Shown here piece after piece: positions 8,098 to 15,951 of a stretch of 21,159 bases of DNA (positions are counted from its first letter, which is position 1; every line of letters begins with the position of its first letter). The DNA is taken from the NCBI GenBank assembly GCA_007130675.1, contig SLSB01000223.1:1-21159 (forward strand), written 5' to 3'. Source of the DNA: Candidatus Hydrogenedentota bacterium. Lineage in GTDB: Bacteria; Hydrogenedentota; Hydrogenedentia; Hydrogenedentales; SLHB01. The notes under the pieces are model-generated. The model did no database searches. It saw nothing but the letters and a program-made list of their open reading frames with translations, and was not told the origin of the DNA. The translations under genes and the position numbers were made by a program.

Positions 8098-9321
8098 ATG
8101 TTTGATGGAGTGCCGAGCACCGGGAACTTGAAGAGAACTATCGTGACCAAGGCAGCGAGGATCGCGGCAGTGAGCATGCTTGCCGCCGCGGCGGTAACCC
8201 ATGCCAGTGAACCGCCGGGGCTTCAAGTCAATGAACAGGGCGTCCTCGTGAAGGACGGACAGGCGTATCGCGGGATCGGGGTCAATTATTTCAATGCCTT
8301 CCTGCGCCGCTTGAGGGATCCGGCCGACACCAGCTACCGCGAGGGCTTCGCGACCCTCGCCGAGAAGGGCATCCCGTTCGTGCGTTTCGCCGCGTGCGGC
8401 TTCTGGCCGGTCGAATGGCAACTATACCTCGACGACCCGGACGCCTACCTGACGCTACTCGATGACGTTGTGGAAACGGCTGAGCGTACCGGCGTTGGGC
8501 TGATTCCCAGCCTGTTCTGGTTTAACGCTTGCGTGCCGGATATCGTGGGCGAACCGCGCAGCGCCTGGGGAGATCCCTCGAGCAAGACCTCCGCGTTCAT
8601 GCGGCAATATGTCGAGCGCGTGGTGCCCCGCTACATAGACTCGCCGGCGATATGGGCGTGGGAACTTGGCAATGAGTATGATCTGGCGATGGATTTGCCC
8701 AACGCCGCGGAACAGCGGCCCTATGTGCATCCGCACTTGGGCACTCCCGAAGAACGCACCGAAGAAGACGACATGACCACCGAGATGGTGGTGACGGCCT
8801 CCCGCGAATTCGCCCAAGCCGTCAGACAGCATGATCCGCACCGCGCCATCACCACCGGCCACAGCCTGCCGCGCCCGGCCGCCCACCACATGCACACCGA
8901 AGGGACGTGGACCCGCGACACGCGCGAGCAGTTCCAGCAGCGTCTCATTCTGACCCATCCTTCGCCCATCGACTTGGTCTCGGTGCATGTGTATCCCTTT
9001 GACCCGCAGGGCCGGTTCGACGGCGAGACGACGTATGAAGAAATCCTGTCGCTGGCCATGGCAGCTTGTCAACGCGAAGGAAAAGCTCTGTTCGTGGGTG
9101 AATTCAGCGCAGCCGACGTGGAAACTCACGAAGGACCCCTCGGCCCCAGACACGAGAACCGCGTACTGCTCGATGCCATCGTCTCGAGTGGGGTCCCGTT
9201 GGCAGCCATCTGGGTCTTCGACCTCGAACAGCAGGCCGACACGTTCAACATCACTCCTTCCAACGAACGGGCTTATCTGCTGGACTGGGTCGCCGAAGCG
9301 AACAAGCGCATGCAACGGTGA
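8098..9321 (+). CDS. Exported GH5-like glycoside hydrolase (endo-mannanase-type)
   Basis: Predicted secreted TIM-barrel glycoside hydrolase of clan GH-A, similar in style to GH5/COG3934 mannanase-like proteins, 407 residues. An N-terminal hydrophobic signal ends near 'AAAAVTHASEPP'. The domain opens with 'YRGIGVNYFNAFLR'. The acid/base motif 'WAWELGNEYD' gives E193 and the nucleophile motif 'LFVGEFSAAD' gives E335, with the usual spacing for GH-A retaining enzymes. 'LVSVHVYPFD' is the conserved strand before the nucleophile. The ATG at 8098 is 2 nt after the aminotransferase stop (TGAGGATG), suggesting coupled translation. A GTG at 8143 is an alternative that would still leave a signal peptide. 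Exact GH family and substrate cannot be read from sequence. Confidence 0.86.
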   Translation: MFDGVPSTGNLKRTIVTKAARIAAVSMLAAAAVTHASEPPGLQVNEQGVLVKDGQAYRGIGVNYFNAFLRRLRDPADTSYREGFATLAEKGIPFVRFAACGFWPVEWQLYLDDPDAYLTLLDDVVETAERTGVGLIPSLFWFNACVPDIVGEPRSAWGDPSSKTSAFMRQYVERVVPRYIDSPAIWAWELGNEYDLAMDLPNAAEQRPYVHPHLGTPEERTEEDDMTTEMVVTASREFAQAVRQHDPHRAITTGHSLPRPAAHHMHTEGTWTRDTREQFQQRLILTHPSPIDLVSVHVYPFDPQGRFDGETTYEEILSLAMAACQREGKALFVGEFSAADVETHEGPLGPRHENRVLLDAIVSSGVPLAAIWVFDLEQQADTFNITPSNERAYLLDWVAEANKRMQR

Positions 9322-9374
9322 CCAACCAGCACCCGGATTTAGGCGGTCTTCGGCAACATGCCCCGATAATCAAA

Positions 9375-9387
9375 GTGGCGAAGCCAC
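9375..9387. other. Small perfect hairpin downstream of the GH5-like gene
   Basis: GTGGC and GCCAC arms around GAA, about 55 bp after the stop at 9321. No T-tract follows, so it is not a convincing intrinsic terminator. It could be an RNA 3'-end structure. Confidence 0.3.
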
Positions 9388-9461
9388 CCGGCGCTGACTC
9401 CATTCCTATCGATGCGATTCGGCAGAATCTTCGGGCACAAATTCCAGAATTCCCGACTTCT

Positions 9462-9491
9462 TTGAACCACTTCAGGATGCGGGCTTATCAT
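9462..9491 (+). promoter_or_regulatory. Sigma70-like promoter of the GNAT gene
   Basis: TTGAAC (9462-9467), an 18-bp spacer and TATCAT (9486-9491, 5 of 6). The predicted transcript starts near 9498, 34 nt before the GTG start, and includes the strong Shine-Dalgarno GGAGGGTG at 9517-9524. Confidence 0.5.
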
Positions 9492-9531
9492 GGTGGTTTG
9501 ATGCCGGCCCCATGATGGAGGGTGAAGTTTC

Positions 9532-10530
9532 GTGCGCGTTCGCCCCATTGACACCCTGCCGGACAATCTTCCCGAGTTTATCGAGGAAGTCGCGGCGGGT
9601 TTGACCGGGCTCTATGGTCCTGCCGCGGGAGCAGCGTACCGCCGGGCCGCGCCGAAGGCCATCGAAACGGCGATGCGTTCGCCTCAAGTACACACCTACT
9701 GCGCGCAGGCTTCGGGCGAGGTGGCGGGGCTGGTTATGGCGCACTTTCAAGACGGGGCGGGCCGGGTTCCATTCATCCATGTGCTCGCCCGGTACTGCGG
9801 AAGAAAAATCGAGCATCGTCTGGTTAAAGAGGCCGTTGCGCCATTGCGCACGTGCGGCGTGGATCATATTGTCTCGGAGTGCATCGCTTTTTGCGACATT
9901 GATTTGCGGAAATCTTTCACGCCGTTGGATTTCCGGGTGTTTTCGCGCCAGCTCATGATGGCCGAAGCACAGATGGTCTCACACTTGGGCACAGCCGCCT
10001 CACGGTCTGTTTCGTGCACCGCGCTCGATATGCATAGCGCAGGGGAGACCATTGCTGCGGCGTATGCGGATCATACAGAGCGCGATCTTCATCCCGATGT
10101 CCAGGATCCCGCTGCCGCCGAACGATACATCCAAGCCACCCTGCGCGGCGCCTATGGATTGTGCTGTCCCGAGTATGTGCGCGTGATTCGCGAGCATGGC
10201 CGAGTGGCGGCCGTCATTCTTGGCTGTGAAGTGGCGCCGGGCGTTGGCTTCGTATTGCAGGTGGCTGTCCGTCCGGATGCGCAAAACCGTGGCTTGGGCG
10301 AGGCGCTCGTGCAGGATCTGGCGTCTTGCTTTGTCAAGCAGGGCATTGAAAAGGTCGCGCTGGGCGTGACGATATCCAACAAGGCGCGTGATTTGTACGT
10401 GCGCCTGGGCTTCGAGCCGCTGCGCGATGTCGAGGCTTTCGTCTGGCAAAGACCATCCGTTGGCGTGGCGGCGTCTTCCCTGCGGAAGAAGGTTTCCAGG
10501 GTTGCTGCAAGATCCGCGCGGCGGGAATGA
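9532..10530 (+). CDS. GNAT-family N-acetyltransferase
   Basis: Predicted cytosolic acetyl-CoA-dependent N-acyltransferase, 332 residues. The C-terminal half (about 195-305) is a clear GNAT fold. 'VLQVAVRPDAQNRGLGEALV' carries the acetyl-CoA pyrophosphate loop (Q251-NRGLG-256). 'GVTISNKARDLYVRLGFEPL' is the usual final motif. The N-terminal half (about 1-170) has similar beta/alpha spacing but lacks a recognisable Q/RxxGxG/A loop, so it may be a degenerate second GNAT domain. A GTG start is preceded by GGAGGGTG with 7-8 nt spacing. The gene has its own promoter and is flanked by non-coding DNA, so it appears monocistronic. The substrate is unknown. Confidence 0.85.
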   Translation: MRVRPIDTLPDNLPEFIEEVAAGLTGLYGPAAGAAYRRAAPKAIETAMRSPQVHTYCAQASGEVAGLVMAHFQDGAGRVPFIHVLARYCGRKIEHRLVKEAVAPLRTCGVDHIVSECIAFCDIDLRKSFTPLDFRVFSRQLMMAEAQMVSHLGTAASRSVSCTALDMHSAGETIAAAYADHTERDLHPDVQDPAAAERYIQATLRGAYGLCCPEYVRVIREHGRVAAVILGCEVAPGVGFVLQVAVRPDAQNRGLGEALVQDLASCFVKQGIEKVALGVTISNKARDLYVRLGFEPLRDVEAFVWQRPSVGVAASSLRKKVSRVAARSARRE

Positions 10531-10770
10531 GGCGAGCCTCTTGGTATGGTATATTGCAGACGAGGCGCCAGGCCGCGATGTGGCGCCGCACGAACAGAAG
10601 ATTCAGGTGCAACATGCCTGTGGTGGCAGGCCGCATGTGGGTTTGCCTCCCAAGCTTCCGGGTGCTATCCTGCGCTCATAGGACTGAGAAAAGGCCTTGC
10701 GGCGACCGCGTGCAGTTATGACACGAGGAAGGACGCATCAAAACAAGGGCGCGCGGCGCAAGGACTTGCG
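10531..10770. other. Intergenic region without a gene
   Basis: Together with the promoter and leader that follow, 341 bp separate the GNAT stop from the next start. Short open frames here overlap each other, lack Shine-Dalgarno sites and show no family motif. A GGCGCC...GGCGCC self-pairing near 10563-10586 and a tiny GAGG/CCTC hairpin beside the GNAT stop are the only structures seen. Confidence 0.6.
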
Positions 10771-10799
10771 TTGACACAAGATTACCCTCAGTCTAGAAT
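10771..10799 (+). promoter_or_regulatory. Strong sigma70 promoter of the zinc-ribbon/TPR operon
   Basis: A perfect TTGACA (10771-10776), a 17-bp spacer and TAGAAT (10794-10799, 5 of 6). This is the best consensus promoter in the window. Transcription would start near 10806, giving a leader of about 65 nt to the ATG at 10872. Confidence 0.75.
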
Positions 10800-10871
10800 G
10801 ATTCCGGAGCAGGATGAGCGCGTGTGTTTAGACATGATGATATGGCGTTGCGCAAGGAGGTCTGCGGGCGC

Positions 10872-11081
10872 ATGTCGGCCATTGTGTATGTGACGATTAT
10901 GCTTGCGGTGATAAGCGTGTGCACGCTTGTGAGTGTGCCTCCCCTGTTTTTCAGGAAGTGCCCCGCATGCGGGGTTCGAAACTTTCTCGAGGCCCATACC
11001 TGCAAGGGTTGTAAGGCTCCGCTGCCGGATGACGACGGGCAGGACACCACGTCTTGTGGCCGGCATGGCGGCGGGTGCTAA
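10872..11081 (+). CDS. Small membrane-anchored zinc-ribbon protein
   Basis: A 69-residue protein of unknown function. A single TM segment (about 4-24) is followed by a CxxC...CxxC zinc ribbon (C30, C33, C44, C47) and a short acidic, then Gly/Cys-rich tail with two more Cys. The ATG at 10872 has GGAGG at 10856-10860. An upstream in-frame GTG (10824) and ATG (10842) would put charged residues before the TM and lack a site. The gene lies 12 nt upstream of the double zinc-ribbon TPR gene, whose Shine-Dalgarno overlaps this stop codon. A zinc ribbon of the same style recurs in that neighbour, which argues both are real and work together. No named family is recognised. Confidence 0.72.
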   Translation: MSAIVYVTIMLAVISVCTLVSVPPLFFRKCPACGVRNFLEAHTCKGCKAPLPDDDGQDTTSCGRHGGGC

Positions 11082-11093
11082 GGAGAACGTACT

Positions 11094-12683
11094 GTGGCAT
11101 CGTCGATGATGAGCTGCCCCTATTGCGGAAAGCTGACGGATCCGCGGCTGGACAACTGCGTTCATTGCGGGGGATTTCTGCGAAAGAAGCCCGGCCCGGG
11201 CCAGCGGCGCAGCAGCGGCGAAAAGGAGACGTGTCCAACCTGCGGCGCATTGGTGCAGGCGGGCGACATTATCTGCGTTGCATGCGGCACCAACTTGCTG
11301 ACCGGCCAGCGTATCACCGAGGAACAGGCCGCCGCGGCCAAACCGGCCAAGCGCAAGCTGAAACTTCCATCTATCGACGTCAACCTGAAATGGGTGGCCG
11401 TGGGTACGCTTGGGTTTCTTGTGATGGTGATTGTGCTTCTTCTGTTGGCCTGGTTTCTCAGCCGGGACCCTGTCCAAATCGCAATCGAACAATACAACAG
11501 AGGCCACATCATCGAGGCGGTCGAGACCCTCGAGGATTATCTCCATGCAGTCCCCGATTCGGTGGAAGGTCACCAGGCGTTGGCATGGATTCATTGGGAA
11601 AATGCGAATTATGCCGTAGCAGCCGAGCAGCTTGCCAGTGTGGTGCGCCTGGCGCCCGGGCGGCGCGATGCCCATCTGGGGCTTGCGCTGAGCTGGGCGA
11701 GCACCCGTGATCCCGGCAACCGGCGGCGGGCTATTGCCGCGCTCGAGGAAATGGTCACGCGATTTCCCGGTGACGAGCAGGCCTGGTATCTGCTTGGCCT
11801 GCTTCGTGGTATCGAGGGCGACTTTGACGCCCAGGCTGAGGCGCTGCGCGAGGTGGCTGCAACAGACGGTGCGCGCGCTTTGTCAGCCCGGCGGCTTCTG
11901 GCCATAAGCAGTGCGTTGCGGGGCTATACTTCGGCTGCCCAGCGGGCTATCCAGGAGATTGTCGCGTATGCGCCTAATGACGGAGATGTGCTCGCGACAG
12001 CGGCCCTCATCGCCTCGGAAGAAGCCGACTGGATTGCGGCGACGGAGTACCTCAGAGCTGCTGTAGACAGTGGTACGGGATTTGACGACGAAGCGCTGAC
12101 ACACCTCGGGATTCTATTGGTTTCGCGAGGCCGGTTCAGCGAGGCCAAAGGCTATCTTGGCCGGGCCAAGGCGCTTGACGAGACCAATCGCCGCGCTCAG
12201 CTTTTCCACGCGGTTTGCCAGCGCGAACTGGGTTTGTACGAAGAGGCCATGCGCGAATTGGACCCGCTCGTGAGGACCACAGGGCCGCTTGCCGCACAGG
12301 CGGCTGTCGAGATGGCGCGCGTTCATCTGGTTCTCAACGATCCGGTGCGCGCCATGCAAAGCGTACAGCAGGCCATTGACCTCGGCGCCACGGGGGCGAC
12401 CGTGCATACACTTCAGGGCCGCGCCCATGCACGGGCCGGCGAACATGCCGCGGCGCGCGATGCGTTCCGAAGAGCCATGCAGGCCGACGCAGAGTACGCG
12501 CCCGCATATCTCGAATTCGGTCTGTATTTCCTTCAACAAGGAGCAATGTCAGACGCGATCGAGCAGTTTGAACGTTATCTAGGACTTATCGACCCCGACA
12601 TCGATGATGCGCACGCTGACGAAGTGCGGACGCTTGTGGCGCAGCTCAAGGAAACGGTCGGGGCTGCTCAGGGTGCTACCTAA
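11094..12683 (+). CDS. Double zinc-ribbon, single-TM, TPR-repeat protein
   Basis: A 529-residue membrane protein of unknown specific function. Two N-terminal zinc ribbons (C8/C11/C22/C25 and C47/C50/C61/C64) are followed by a Lys-rich linker ('KPAKRKLKLP'). One TM segment (about 100-122) and then about 400 residues of helical TPR repeats follow. The repeats include 'YNRGHIIEAVETLEDYLHAVP', 'PAYLEFGLYFLQQGAMSDAI' and similar 34-residue units. Basic residues before the TM predict ribbons in the cytosol and TPRs outside. The GTG start has AAGGAGA 8 nt upstream; ATGs at 11106 and 11109 are too far from that site. It sits centrally in a three-gene operon. TPRs suggest protein-protein scaffolding across the membrane, but no enzymatic motif is seen. 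Confidence 0.85.
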   Translation: MASSMMSCPYCGKLTDPRLDNCVHCGGFLRKKPGPGQRRSSGEKETCPTCGALVQAGDIICVACGTNLLTGQRITEEQAAAAKPAKRKLKLPSIDVNLKWVAVGTLGFLVMVIVLLLLAWFLSRDPVQIAIEQYNRGHIIEAVETLEDYLHAVPDSVEGHQALAWIHWENANYAVAAEQLASVVRLAPGRRDAHLGLALSWASTRDPGNRRRAIAALEEMVTRFPGDEQAWYLLGLLRGIEGDFDAQAEALREVAATDGARALSARRLLAISSALRGYTSAAQRAIQEIVAYAPNDGDVLATAALIASEEADWIAATEYLRAAVDSGTGFDDEALTHLGILLVSRGRFSEAKGYLGRAKALDETNRRAQLFHAVCQRELGLYEEAMRELDPLVRTTGPLAAQAAVEMARVHLVLNDPVRAMQSVQQAIDLGATGATVHTLQGRAHARAGEHAAARDAFRRAMQADAEYAPAYLEFGLYFLQQGAMSDAIEQFERYLGLIDPDIDDAHADEVRTLVAQLKETVGAAQGAT

Positions 12684-12687
12684 CCGC

Positions 12688-12693
12688 GAGGGA
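12688..12693 (+). promoter_or_regulatory. Shine-Dalgarno deciding the start of the exported repeat protein
   Basis: GAGGGA lies 7 nt before the ATG at 12701 but only 1 nt before the in-frame ATG at 12695, so 12701 is preferred. Confidence 0.6.
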
Positions 12694-12700
12694 TATGCCG

Positions 12701-14146
12701 ATGCGGAACAATACGGTGCGTCTTGCTCTCATCGGGCTGTTGTGCTTCAGCACGTCCGCGGCCGCATGGGGGCCGCAATCTCAAATCGCTATCGTATCCA
12801 CGGCCGGGCGCATGCTGGCCAAGGAACGCGTGGCGCCGCTGTCTCGAATGGAGCGAGAAATCCGGCAGGGTGCATCGCTTACTTCAGGCGAGTTGGAGTT
12901 GTTAATGCCCTACGCCGAGACGCAGCCGGTGCGCGCGATTCTAGGCGAAATGGAGGTGCTTCGCGCGGTCCGGGAGGCGGGCGTCGATCCCTATTTCGCT
13001 TTTCGTTTGGGCGTTCTGGGCAAAGTCACGGCGATTGCCACCGCTCCCATGCGAACGGCCGAACCCGTCTATCGAAGAATGTATTACGACGACGTGGATC
13101 AACGCATCACCAGGCCGGGCCTGGACTTGAAACCCCGCGAAATGGTGGATTCCGCGACGTACTTCGCGCGACTCGACCGCGAAATCGAGGCGCGGCAGGC
13201 TCAGCTCGAGCGCGATTACCGGGCTGGACTGGGCTTCGAGGGGACTGCACGAGCCACCTTTGGCCAAGACATTAGCCGCTCGATCAACGCCGTGGGCGAC
13301 GTCTGGTATACCGTGCTTCAGCGGCGCGGGATCGCGGCGGGGGTCTCGCAGGAGCAGAAACGAACGTATATCCGGCGCGCCATGGCCTTTTACATCGACC
13401 GCGGCAGCTTGGGCGAAATCAATGCCGCGTATAAGCGTTTCGAAACGCTTAATGTGCATACCGCCGACCTTATGAAAGAAATCGGCGACATGATGTACGA
13501 AGCCGGAATGCGCGAACGTGCGGTCCAGGAATATCTCGCCGTGCTCGAGAAGGAACCGGATCGCAGAGATGTTGTCCGCCGTATTGCAGAGTACTATATC
13601 GACCTGGCCGACGAAGAACTCGACAACGATCGCCTCGAGACAGCGCACGACTACTACGCGCGGGCGCTCCAGGTTGACCCGCTGCATCCGTTTGCGGAAG
13701 CCAAACGCCTCACGACAGCCAGGCTCATTCGCGACCGGGATGCCCGGCTTGCCGCCACGCGCGCAGCCATCGCCCAAGGACGCGATCTCGAGGAGTCAGC
13801 AGAGTTGAGGGCCGATACGAGGCGATATGCCGAGGCCATCACCCAGCTGCGCGACGCCCTCGAGCTTTACCGGGAAGTCACCAGCGAGTTCGTCATCGAG
13901 AGACGCGCCGCGCAAGCCGGCATCAACCGGGTGACCGCGCGATTGCGCGACATGCGCGCCGGGCTCCAGGAAAGCGCCGCGGAACTCACCGGAGCGGGCA
14001 GCAGCATCGACGTGGCGGACCTGGCCGACACCGAGGGCGCGCTCCAGCGTGAAACCCTTTACAAAAGGATGATCGAAAACGCGTACGAACAAGAGCTCGA
14101 GCGCCTTCGCCCCCAAGTCGAGCTGCGGATCGACGAGCAGAATTGA
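12701..14146 (+). CDS. Exported helical-repeat protein of unknown function
   Basis: A 481-residue exported protein with a Sec signal ('NNTVRLALIGLLCFSTSAAA', about 3-22), then a mature N-terminus 'WGPQSQIAIVSTAGRML'. Residues about 20-215 are helical and include 'DPYFAFRLGVLGKVTAIATAPM' and 'ISRSINAVGDVWYTVLQ'. Residues about 220-345 look like TPR-type helices ('AVQEYLAVLEKEPDRRDVVRRIAEYY', 'AHDYYARALQVDPLHPFAEA'). The last 130 residues are charged and probably coiled coil. The 'WG' N-terminus and the 'xxGDxW' helix faintly recall S1/P1-nuclease or zinc-dependent phospholipase C folds, but the metal-binding histidines are absent. It begins 17 nt after the TPR gene, so it is the third member of the operon and may be its periplasmic partner. 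No function is assigned. Confidence 0.78.
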   Translation: MRNNTVRLALIGLLCFSTSAAAWGPQSQIAIVSTAGRMLAKERVAPLSRMEREIRQGASLTSGELELLMPYAETQPVRAILGEMEVLRAVREAGVDPYFAFRLGVLGKVTAIATAPMRTAEPVYRRMYYDDVDQRITRPGLDLKPREMVDSATYFARLDREIEARQAQLERDYRAGLGFEGTARATFGQDISRSINAVGDVWYTVLQRRGIAAGVSQEQKRTYIRRAMAFYIDRGSLGEINAAYKRFETLNVHTADLMKEIGDMMYEAGMRERAVQEYLAVLEKEPDRRDVVRRIAEYYIDLADEELDNDRLETAHDYYARALQVDPLHPFAEAKRLTTARLIRDRDARLAATRAAIAQGRDLEESAELRADTRRYAEAITQLRDALELYREVTSEFVIERRAAQAGINRVTARLRDMRAGLQESAAELTGAGSSIDVADLADTEGALQRETLYKRMIENAYEQELERLRPQVELRIDEQN

Positions 14147-14222
14147 GCCGCCCTTCCGCGATGCTCGGGGTTTGCCCCTGGGACGCCGCAATGCGGATAT
14201 GCGGTCCACGCACAAAAAACTG

Positions 14223-14273
14223 CCGAACCTGACAATAGCGCAATGGCCGCCGCGTTCGGAACTGCTTCAGGTT
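14223..14273 (+). other. Mutually exclusive hairpins upstream of the pectate-lyase-like gene
   Basis: CCGAAC (14223-14228) can pair with GTTCGG (14254-14259), while the overlapping AACCTGA (14226-14232) can pair with TCAGGTT (14267-14273). The arms overlap, so only one helix can form at once. This lies in the 234-bp gap before 14381. No intrinsic terminator or known riboswitch is recognised. Confidence 0.3.
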
Positions 14274-14380
14274 GAACCCCAGTGGTCTGTACCGTTAGTG
14301 TGGGTCCACCGTATTGCCATGCATTTTGCAGATTCTGTGCCGCTTAGCCAGTTGCGGCGGCAACCTCCAAGGAGAAAGAG

Positions 14381-15646
14381 ATGCTGCCTTCGACGCACAC
14401 AGTCTTGAGCCTGGTCGTTGCGCTAGTCTGTCATGCGCCGGTTTGGGCGTCGCAGGAAGGCGCATTCTTCGGCGTCGTGGGCTTTGGGGCGGATACCCGC
14501 GCGGGAACCGATGGCGAGGTGCTTCGTGTGACCACGTTGGACTCGGAAGGCCCCGGCTCGCTTCGTGCGGCCATCGAGACGCCGGGTGAGCGCCTCGTCG
14601 TCTTTGAAATCGCAGGGGTGATAGATCTCGACGGACGCAACCTTTCCATCCGTGAGCCATTTCTCACCGTGGCCGGTCAAACGGCGCCCTCGCCCGGCAT
14701 CACAATCATTCGAGGCCAGGTTTCCGTGCACACACACGATGTCCTCATTCAGCATGTGCGCATTCGCCCGGGCGATCGCGGCCACCCCAAACGCAGCGGC
14801 TGGGAAGCCGACGCTCTCTCGACCTCGGGCAGCGACGCCTACAACATTGTCATCGATCAATGCTCGCTTACTTGGGCGACCGACGAGAACCTCTCGGCGT
14901 CCGGTCCGCGCCTCGATGGCCCCGACGCCACCAGCCGCCGGATCACGTTCAGCAACAATATCATTGCCGAATGCCTGCACGACTCGACGCACCCGAAGGG
15001 GCCGCATTCCATGGGGTCACTGATACATGATTTCTGCCGGGAAATTGCGATCATCGGCAATCTCTACGCACACAACAACCAGCGCAACCCCTATTTCAAA
15101 GCCTTTACCACGGGCGTGATCGTCAACAACCTCATTTACAATCCCGGCACGCATGCCATTCAACTCGGCTTCTCGCCCCCGGAATGGCGTGATTCGCACT
15201 ACGACCCCGAAAACTGCCGCCTTAGCATCGTGGGGAATGTGCTCGTTCATGGCCAAGATACCCGGGAAGGGCTACCCTTGGCCACTCGCCCGGGCGATGT
15301 ATATTTCGAGGACAACCTGGCCTTCGATACTGAAGGCAATCCCGTCGACATCTACGACAGAACGATCACGCACCTCGAAGAAAAGCCCCTATGGCCCGAG
15401 GGATTGACCCCCATTCCCGCCGCTCAAGTGGCCGAGCACATTGTCGAAAACGTCGGCGCACGGCCCTGGGACCGCGACGAAATCGATCAGCGGATTATAC
15501 AAACCTTCGTCGAGCGGACCGGACAGATCATCGACAGCCAGGAGGAGGTCGGCGGATACCCGCGCCACGAGCCTGTCACACGCGCGCTGGATGTGCCCGA
15601 AACCAACCGCCGCGAATGGCTGGCCTCATTTGCCCAACAGCGGTAG
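14381..15646 (+). CDS. Secreted pectate-lyase-like parallel beta-helix protein
   Basis: Predicted exported polysaccharide lyase-like protein of the pectate lyase superfamily (PL1-like right-handed beta helix), 421 residues. A signal peptide spans about 1-23 and ends 'APVWA'. The opening 'VVGFGADTRAGTDGEVLRVTTL' with 'GPGSLRAAIETPGERLVVFEIAGVIDL' is the standard entry into this fold. Repeated short strands ('ITIIRGQVSVHTHDVLIQHVRIRPGD', 'YNIVIDQCSLTWATDENLSASG', 'ITFSNNIIAECL') are typical helix coils. The substrate may be pectate or another uronate-containing glycan. The ATG follows AAGGAGA about 5 nt upstream. The gene stands alone between the zinc-ribbon/TPR operon and the tRNA pair. The family call is good; the activity is inferred. 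Confidence 0.87.
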   Translation: MLPSTHTVLSLVVALVCHAPVWASQEGAFFGVVGFGADTRAGTDGEVLRVTTLDSEGPGSLRAAIETPGERLVVFEIAGVIDLDGRNLSIREPFLTVAGQTAPSPGITIIRGQVSVHTHDVLIQHVRIRPGDRGHPKRSGWEADALSTSGSDAYNIVIDQCSLTWATDENLSASGPRLDGPDATSRRITFSNNIIAECLHDSTHPKGPHSMGSLIHDFCREIAIIGNLYAHNNQRNPYFKAFTTGVIVNNLIYNPGTHAIQLGFSPPEWRDSHYDPENCRLSIVGNVLVHGQDTREGLPLATRPGDVYFEDNLAFDTEGNPVDIYDRTITHLEEKPLWPEGLTPIPAAQVAEHIVENVGARPWDRDEIDQRIIQTFVERTGQIIDSQEEVGGYPRHEPVTRALDVPETNRREWLASFAQQR

Positions 15647-15743
15647 AATCTCTCGGCGCGTTGCACAAAGCCCCGCGCAATCGGCCGGGCGAAACGCGGA
15701 TGGCCCGAACAGACCCATCTTGCGAACATCTTGCGAAAGAAGG

Positions 15744-15773
15744 TTGACTTCACGACGCCGCAAATTGTAAGAT
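15744..15773 (+). promoter_or_regulatory. Probable promoter of the tRNA-Phe/tRNA-Thr unit
   Basis: TTGACT (15744-15749), an 18-bp spacer and TAAGAT (15768-15773, 4 of 6). It ends 9 bp before the mature tRNA-Phe 5' end, a usual distance for bacterial tRNA promoters. Confidence 0.5.
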
Positions 15774-15782
15774 CGGGCGTGT

Positions 15783-15858
<76 letters not shown>

Positions 15859-15866
15859 TTTTTTTA

Positions 15867-15942
15867 GCTGGAGTAGCTCAGTTGGTAGAGCACATCACTC
15901 GTAATGATGGGGTCGGGGGTTCAAGTCCCCCCTCCAGCTCCA
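15867..15942 (+). tRNA. tRNA-Thr (anticodon CGT)
   Basis: A 76-nt cloverleaf. Acceptor GCTGGAG/CTCCAGC is perfect. D-stem GCTC/GAGC, anticodon stem CATCA/TGATG around CTCGTAA with anticodon CGT (reads ACG), variable GGGTC, T-stem GGGGG/CCCCC with TTCAAGT, discriminator T and encoded CCA. It is the second gene of the tRNA pair. Confidence 0.97.
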
Positions 15943-15951
15943 CATAGAACA

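Noticed and set aside
8455..9315. Minus-strand 286-aa open frame
   Set aside because: Antisense to the GH5-like gene with its two catalytic Glu motifs.
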